A program made the position numbers and the translations under genes. 64,000 nt of DNA from Maylandia zebra. Its lineage: Eukaryota > Chordata > Actinopteri > Cichliformes > Cichlidae. Under the pieces are notes generated by a model, which saw only the letters and a program-made list of their open reading frames with translations, was not told the DNA's origin and did no database searches. Below are positions 58,911 to 64,000 of this stretch, piece by piece (position 1 is the stretch's first letter; each line of letters starts with the position of its first letter). Location of the stretch: contig NC_135170.1 in assembly GCF_041146795.1 (NCBI RefSeq), forward strand, positions 25,476,033 to 25,540,032, written 5' to 3'.

Positions 58911-61474
58911 CTATAAAACAAACCTAAAGTACATGCCCATTCTAGATGGATAAATCTGACATGTAAAAATCTAGCTCACAGTCATAACAAGCCGGGTGGA
59001 CTTTGACAAAACATTCTCCAATAAAACAAACTTATCTAACAGGGTCGAGACAAGACCTGTTGTCAATAGAGATAGCCAACCGTTTTGTTTTGCAGCCTGA
59101 AGAATGAGGGATGCTAAGTGAGTGTGTGTGCGTGTGGATGAGTGTTTGGTTCCTGAAGACAGACTGGAATGTAAAAACAACATCTCTCGTCTAAAAACAT
59201 TAGTCGAGACTTGTGAGGTGTCAGTGACGACGACCGCAGCAGAGAGGTGGGAAGGTGGGAGGAGGATCCTGGGTTTCAAGGTCAACACGCTCAGCCTCCT
59301 GCAGCACGCACATTCGCGAGTGGCGGTAATATGATGGTGACATAACACTCAGTCTTTGCTGGTACGCGCAGTGGAATCATGCAACAGCTCATTTATCAGT
59401 TAAGTAACACTGGATGCATGTTATACCTCACCACTACAGGTCTAGGGAGCTGGTCTCACATGAGATATCACTTGGTGTGAAGAAAACACGCTGGGGGAAT
59501 ATACATCACGTCATTGCCTTCATTTATGCAATAATATCTCTGTATGAGTTCGGTTTGTTTACACATACACACATTGGCTTGTTTTTAAAAGCTCATTTAG
59601 GCCATGACTCACTCCTTGCCTTACACATGCTATCATAATCCACCATAGACTCCTTACACCTTCTATTTTACTTAATGTGGCTTCTGTGAAGAACATTGTT
59701 AAACTATCTCATACGAGAGGATTACTATGTGTCAGTGCAGGATTAAACAGTAAAGAGAAAGAATTACACTATTTGTGAAGCAGTGTAGTGTGGACAGTAC
59801 GAGTGAAAATTAAAAACCTGAGGTGCTGAGGTCACGCAGCTCTGCAGTACCTCAGGGAGCAAATGAAAGGCACTCGCTGGTGCTCAGGAAACTGCTAAGT
59901 ACAGTGTAGGCCTCTCTGTCTTCGCGCCCCAGTGTGTATGTGTGTATCCTTTCATCTATTTTATGTGCATGTAAGTATGATGATAGCTTAGTGCCACTAG
60001 TTTAATGAGCAAGCACACAGGCAATATTCTTCTAATTCCTAGTTATGACTGAGGTGAGCTTGTGAGTAACTTGTGTGTGTAATACTGATCCACTAGCATC
60101 ACTTGCCAAGGAAAGCTTGTGTATAATTGGCAGATTGAGGACACTCATTAGAGTACAGTAAGAAGCTGATATTATATTCAGCAACAGCAGTGACTCATTA
60201 TCATATCTGTCGCATGGTCTTATCTTCTTTTGTAATTTGTGTCTCAAGCATCTCTTGAAATGAAAGCTTTTTCCTCTCCTCCCTCCCCAACACTACCGGA
60301 CAACAGATGGACTGCACGCACTTTTACGATGGATTGTTTACAGTTATTTCATATAATTGTCGAACAGTGTCAGTCTGACAGTTACAACTCTGCTCTTTGC
60401 CTCTGTCCTATAATTATGTTTCTCCTTCCCCTTGGTTTGGTGGCAGATGATGACAGCGGTGGAAAAGCCAGGAGAAAAAACCTCCTGCTGGAAAATGAGG
60501 ACTGATGGCAGTGACAGGCAGATGATCCCAGGCCAGGAATCACAGAGGCATCTACCTGTCTAGACATTGAACAACTGGCTAGAAGTGGCACGTTGAAAAA
60601 TGTTAAAAATGTAATGTGGTTACATTTAACTTGTTGAAGGTGTGAATCACCTGCTTTCATGGATTTCACTGAACTGAGTGCTATTCAAACACCATAAAAC
60701 TTAAGAGTGAAAACTGGCTTTTTTTCCCCACCATAAATATTTGACATGTAGAGGAGAAAATTCAAAGGTGAACTAATAACACAAATGGCAGCACCACTCA
60801 ATCGGAATATCCCGGTAAGGTACCAGAGCCCTGGAAGTAAGGCATCTAAATGACACGTATCCATTGTTAATGTTAATGTGGGCTTTTTAAGCTGCTACGT
60901 GTCAAAGTAGCTGCTGTGAAAATGGCCAAGTGGCACACTGGTTTTAATGAGAAACTTTAAATGGTTTAAAATGTGCCTTCTATGTAGTGTTCTGCTGTAC
61001 TACTCTCCATTCTCTCTCCAGTTTTTCAGGTGAGTGCCTCGCTGATCCGCAGCACAGCCAAACACAAGGCTTTGCTTATTTAACAATAAGGATCAGCCAA
61101 GTGTGAACAGCTACACAAGAGCTGGCCTAACCAAACATGACACTGATAGACATACGGACTTAACTGACATTTTAAAGCAAACCAGCAGCCCCCTGTTTAC
61201 AAATCCCCGACCCCAGATACTCCATTCACAGTGTGTCCAAGAAAGGCTGGATACTGTTGTGAATCACAGGGAACAGTACAGAGAGCAGCTTCTAAACAAA
61301 ATTAACCGAATGGGTAATTTGATGTGAATTTCTTGCATACTTTCTCAGGAGTCCATTTAATGTGCAGTGCATGCCAGTGCTTGTAAATGTGCTTGTGCGT
61401 GTGTGTCTCAGAACAAATGGTAGTGTTTGTGAAATGTGTTGTACTATGTGCATGTACGGATGCTGTGTGTGACG

Positions 61475-61540
<66 letters not shown>
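61475..61540. repeat. (GT)n(GA)n microsatellite
   Basis: About 28 GT units followed by five GA units. Confidence 0.95.
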
Positions 61541-64000
61541 CTACAGAAACAACAGAGGGCAGGATATAAAAATCCTGATTGTTTCTGAGGGATTATCCTT
61601 CACAATGCACAGCTTTATCAGAAAGCCTCGATTGCTGTAACAAGACACGCTTGCCCTGGGTTTGCCCAGCCAAATACTAAGAATCCTGAGTTACCCCAGC
61701 AGCGAATCACAAGGGGGGGAAATGAAGAGCGCAGAAAAAAGAAACACAGGGGAGAAGGAGAGCAAAGAGTCGACACTAGATCGAGTGAGTGGATTGAGAG
61801 GGAAAGCGGAGAAGAATACACAGAATAAGGATGGGAGAGAAGTACACAGAGAAAAGCAGGAGTTGAACAACTTCAACTGGAGGCCATGCCTCAAACAGGG
61901 GTTTGTTTTCTGACAGCGATCCCTCTCAGGAGATTTGGCTGGAAAACATATTGCAGTTATAGAGCCTGTCCAAGTTGCGCAACATGTGCTTCAGCACCAT
62001 GTGAACAAAAGCTGCTGTGCATCATAGCATGCTGTGCTGCGACTGTTTTGCGTGGCATAGCCTAACGCAGGTCCACTAAGCTTTTGTATTAGAATACTGA
62101 TAGGCCCTCAGGCTGAGATTTAAATGTAAGCAAACATCTGCCAGATATATGAGGTTTGGCAGTGTGGAGGAGAGGTGCTTTTTATTGGATCATTTTATTT
62201 GCTTCCTTTTATAAGACTTTCTCAGTAGGATCAGGTTGCTGTGCCTGATCTTACCAAACTCTGCAAAGGGGAGCTGTGGTTTTGGCTGACTGTGGAAGGG
62301 GCTTTAATATGCGCACATTGTAGAAAGTGGGTTTGGGTGTGCAGAACGTTGTGTGAGGCCTTGTGATTAAGCGTAGTCATATATTCCAGTGACAGCTTCA
62401 TTCCTTTCACATGTGAAGAATATTTGTTTAGATTTGCAAATTTACTTTAGATAATTGTTCATTTGTTGGTTTTTGAAGTGCCATTATGTAACCTCGTTGC
62501 ATGCTTGTGTATTACAGAGCACAGTGATACATAACTACACTGTAAATAACGAGATGGATGTCATATTTGTGCACATATTTCTCTGTAGGGGAGTATGTGT
62601 TGATGTTGAGGTGTTTGGTGTGCTGGCAGTGTGCAGATTTCCTTCTGTGATATCAAACCTGTCCCAGTGGGGGTTTCAGGCTTCACACTGAGCCAAATGG
62701 ACAGACTAAAGTTTTGCAGCAATCCCAGCGCAACATGCTAGTTCTCCAAACTTTGCTCTCCTTTGGTCTTGCACTGAGAATAAGAGATGATACTTTTTGC
62801 CATTTTATGTGAATACACCCCTGCTGACTCTTTGCTTTCCCTTTTAAACCCAGGAAAATGGAAAATGCCATGTAGATGTCTGTGATCTTAAACTATGATT
62901 GGCTAATATAACTAGTAAGATTGCGAACATGATACTGTTGTCTTAAAAGCAGTTACTCTTAGTCTATATAGTATATACTGTTTCGGTTTACCGTGGGGGT
63001 ATTTTAAAACCGTTGTGGAACTATGCAAACACAAGTGGGGTACTGAGCAGCCAGCGCTATTGTTTCAGACCTACTCAGGATTCTTGGGATGTCGCTTTGC
63101 CTCAGCTTTGACTCCACAATTCACACCACACACCCCATAGTGTGCTCAGATTTTGTTTTAACCCGAGGTCTAGAATAATAAACTGCATTTTAATTAGGCT
63201 GATTTGCACCTTTTCTTTTGCTCTTGAAAACAGTCTGCTAAAAAGAGGTAAAACAGAACAGAAGAGATGGTATTTAGTTTATGCAGCAAGATGAAAGCTG
63301 TTTATCTCTCATCACGGCTTTTATGAACGGAGCAAGAAGGGAAAAGTTCAGACGGGCAGTCAGATGACTCAAGCAGCAGTACTGTAATCACTGATTCACA
63401 CTAAAAATCCCATTTTAACTGTCTGGAATCTATTCAGTGAGATGTCAGACCTAGATGCATGATGTTTGTAAGAGCAAACCCGTGTCATATGGCCATGTTT
63501 GTAGCTTTGTGTGCGTTTGCAGGCTGTCCTGCGTCATCTCTGCTCTGCTGTGTTTATGCAGAGGCTCCATGGATATAGAGGGACAGCAGAATATCCAACC
63601 CCTCCCACTGTCACTTGATATTTACGGGAAATGGATCAGATGATTGGACAAGTTCGCTTCTACACATTTCCCCCCAAAGGGAGCTGAGCCAAGTTCATTT
63701 ACTCTTTCATTCATGCCCGCTATGATGCTGTCATCTTTATTCATTAAGGATGTAGTCAAGAGGTGATGAAGAGTGATGCAGAGTTAAGCTAGTTAGTTAC
63801 GCCAAACTGGCTAATAAGCAAATTTCTTCATCTTCACTGTCCCTTTAGATTTTTCCACACTGAAGCCAATGTCATAATTATGTTTAAGGTGAAAACTCCA
63901 CAGTGCTTTTGAAATTTGCTAGAATATGCTGGCGAATTATTGCCGTGTAATAAACGGAGCAGGGTGAAAGAGAGGTTAGGAGATGGTAGAAGATGACAGA

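Larger units (their letters stand above)
56161..64000. other. region with no certain gene
   Basis: Nothing coding is certain. It contains a TCAC microsatellite (56607-56652), a GT/GA microsatellite (61475-61540), one minus-strand exon-like segment (58844-58910), and a repeat-free stretch at 57640-57930 with TAAT-type cores that may be regulatory. The remaining open frames are short and overlap on both strands. Confidence 0.55.

Noticed and set aside
60450-60505. Plus-strand exon-like segment after TTTGGTGGCAG encoding DDDSGGKARRKN
   Set aside because: It stops within 18 codons, has no partner exons and no recognisable protein.
61019-61040. Apparent 8-nt microexon between CTCTCTCCAG and GTGAGT
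   Set aside because: Not a multiple of three, no flanking exons, expected by chance at this length.
1-64000. CRISPR arrays, rRNA, tRNA or bacterial operons
   Set aside because: No spaced repeats, cloverleaf genes or Shine-Dalgarno-led gene rows; the DNA is vertebrate.

Overview
The window is nuclear DNA of a bony fish. It is AT-rich, with short coding exons set in long introns with GT-AG borders. It carries many microsatellites, and its fish-type interspersed repeats (L2-type and RTE-type LINEs, Tc1/mariner copies, a hAT-like element, MITEs) resemble those of percomorph genomes. The species cannot be fixed from the sequence alone. Nothing here is organised as operons.

Layout. (1) 1-13.6 kb, plus strand: the 3' half of a dynamin-2 gene (end of the stalk, PH domain, GED, proline-rich tail, 3' UTR). 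The stalk/PH junction holds the known 12-nt GEIL microexon and two further candidate in-frame cassette exons. (2) 15.3-18.2 kb, minus strand: tmed1, a p24-family cargo receptor of the early secretory pathway, tail-to-tail with dnm2. DNM2 and TMED1 are also neighbours on human 19p13.2. (3) 22.1-24.8 kb, plus strand: tnfsf14 (LIGHT), followed by a minus-strand L2 LINE in the intergenic space. (4) 30.2-32.8 kb, minus strand: a second, divergent TNF-superfamily ligand, convergent with tnfsf14; one of its introns carries a tandem duplication with a MITE at the junction. (5) 33.6-34.8 kb, plus strand: an unrecognised two-exon candidate gene with an acidic C-terminus. (6) 35.9-38.3 kb: a transposon nest, with a hAT-like element inside an old Tc1/mariner copy. 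(7) 40.4-56.2 kb, plus strand: a complete six-exon, catalytically intact phospholipid phosphatase, closest to PLPP3, with a 10-kb first intron rich in possible regulatory sequence. (8) 56.2-64 kb: no certain gene, but one minus-strand exon-like segment at 58.84-58.91 kb may belong to a gene beginning outside the window.

Together the region resembles human 19p13: membrane-traffic genes (dnm2, tmed1) next to a TNF-ligand pair. Exon chains were assembled by hand by checking splice sites, phase and family similarity recalled from memory; no alignment or transcript data were available.
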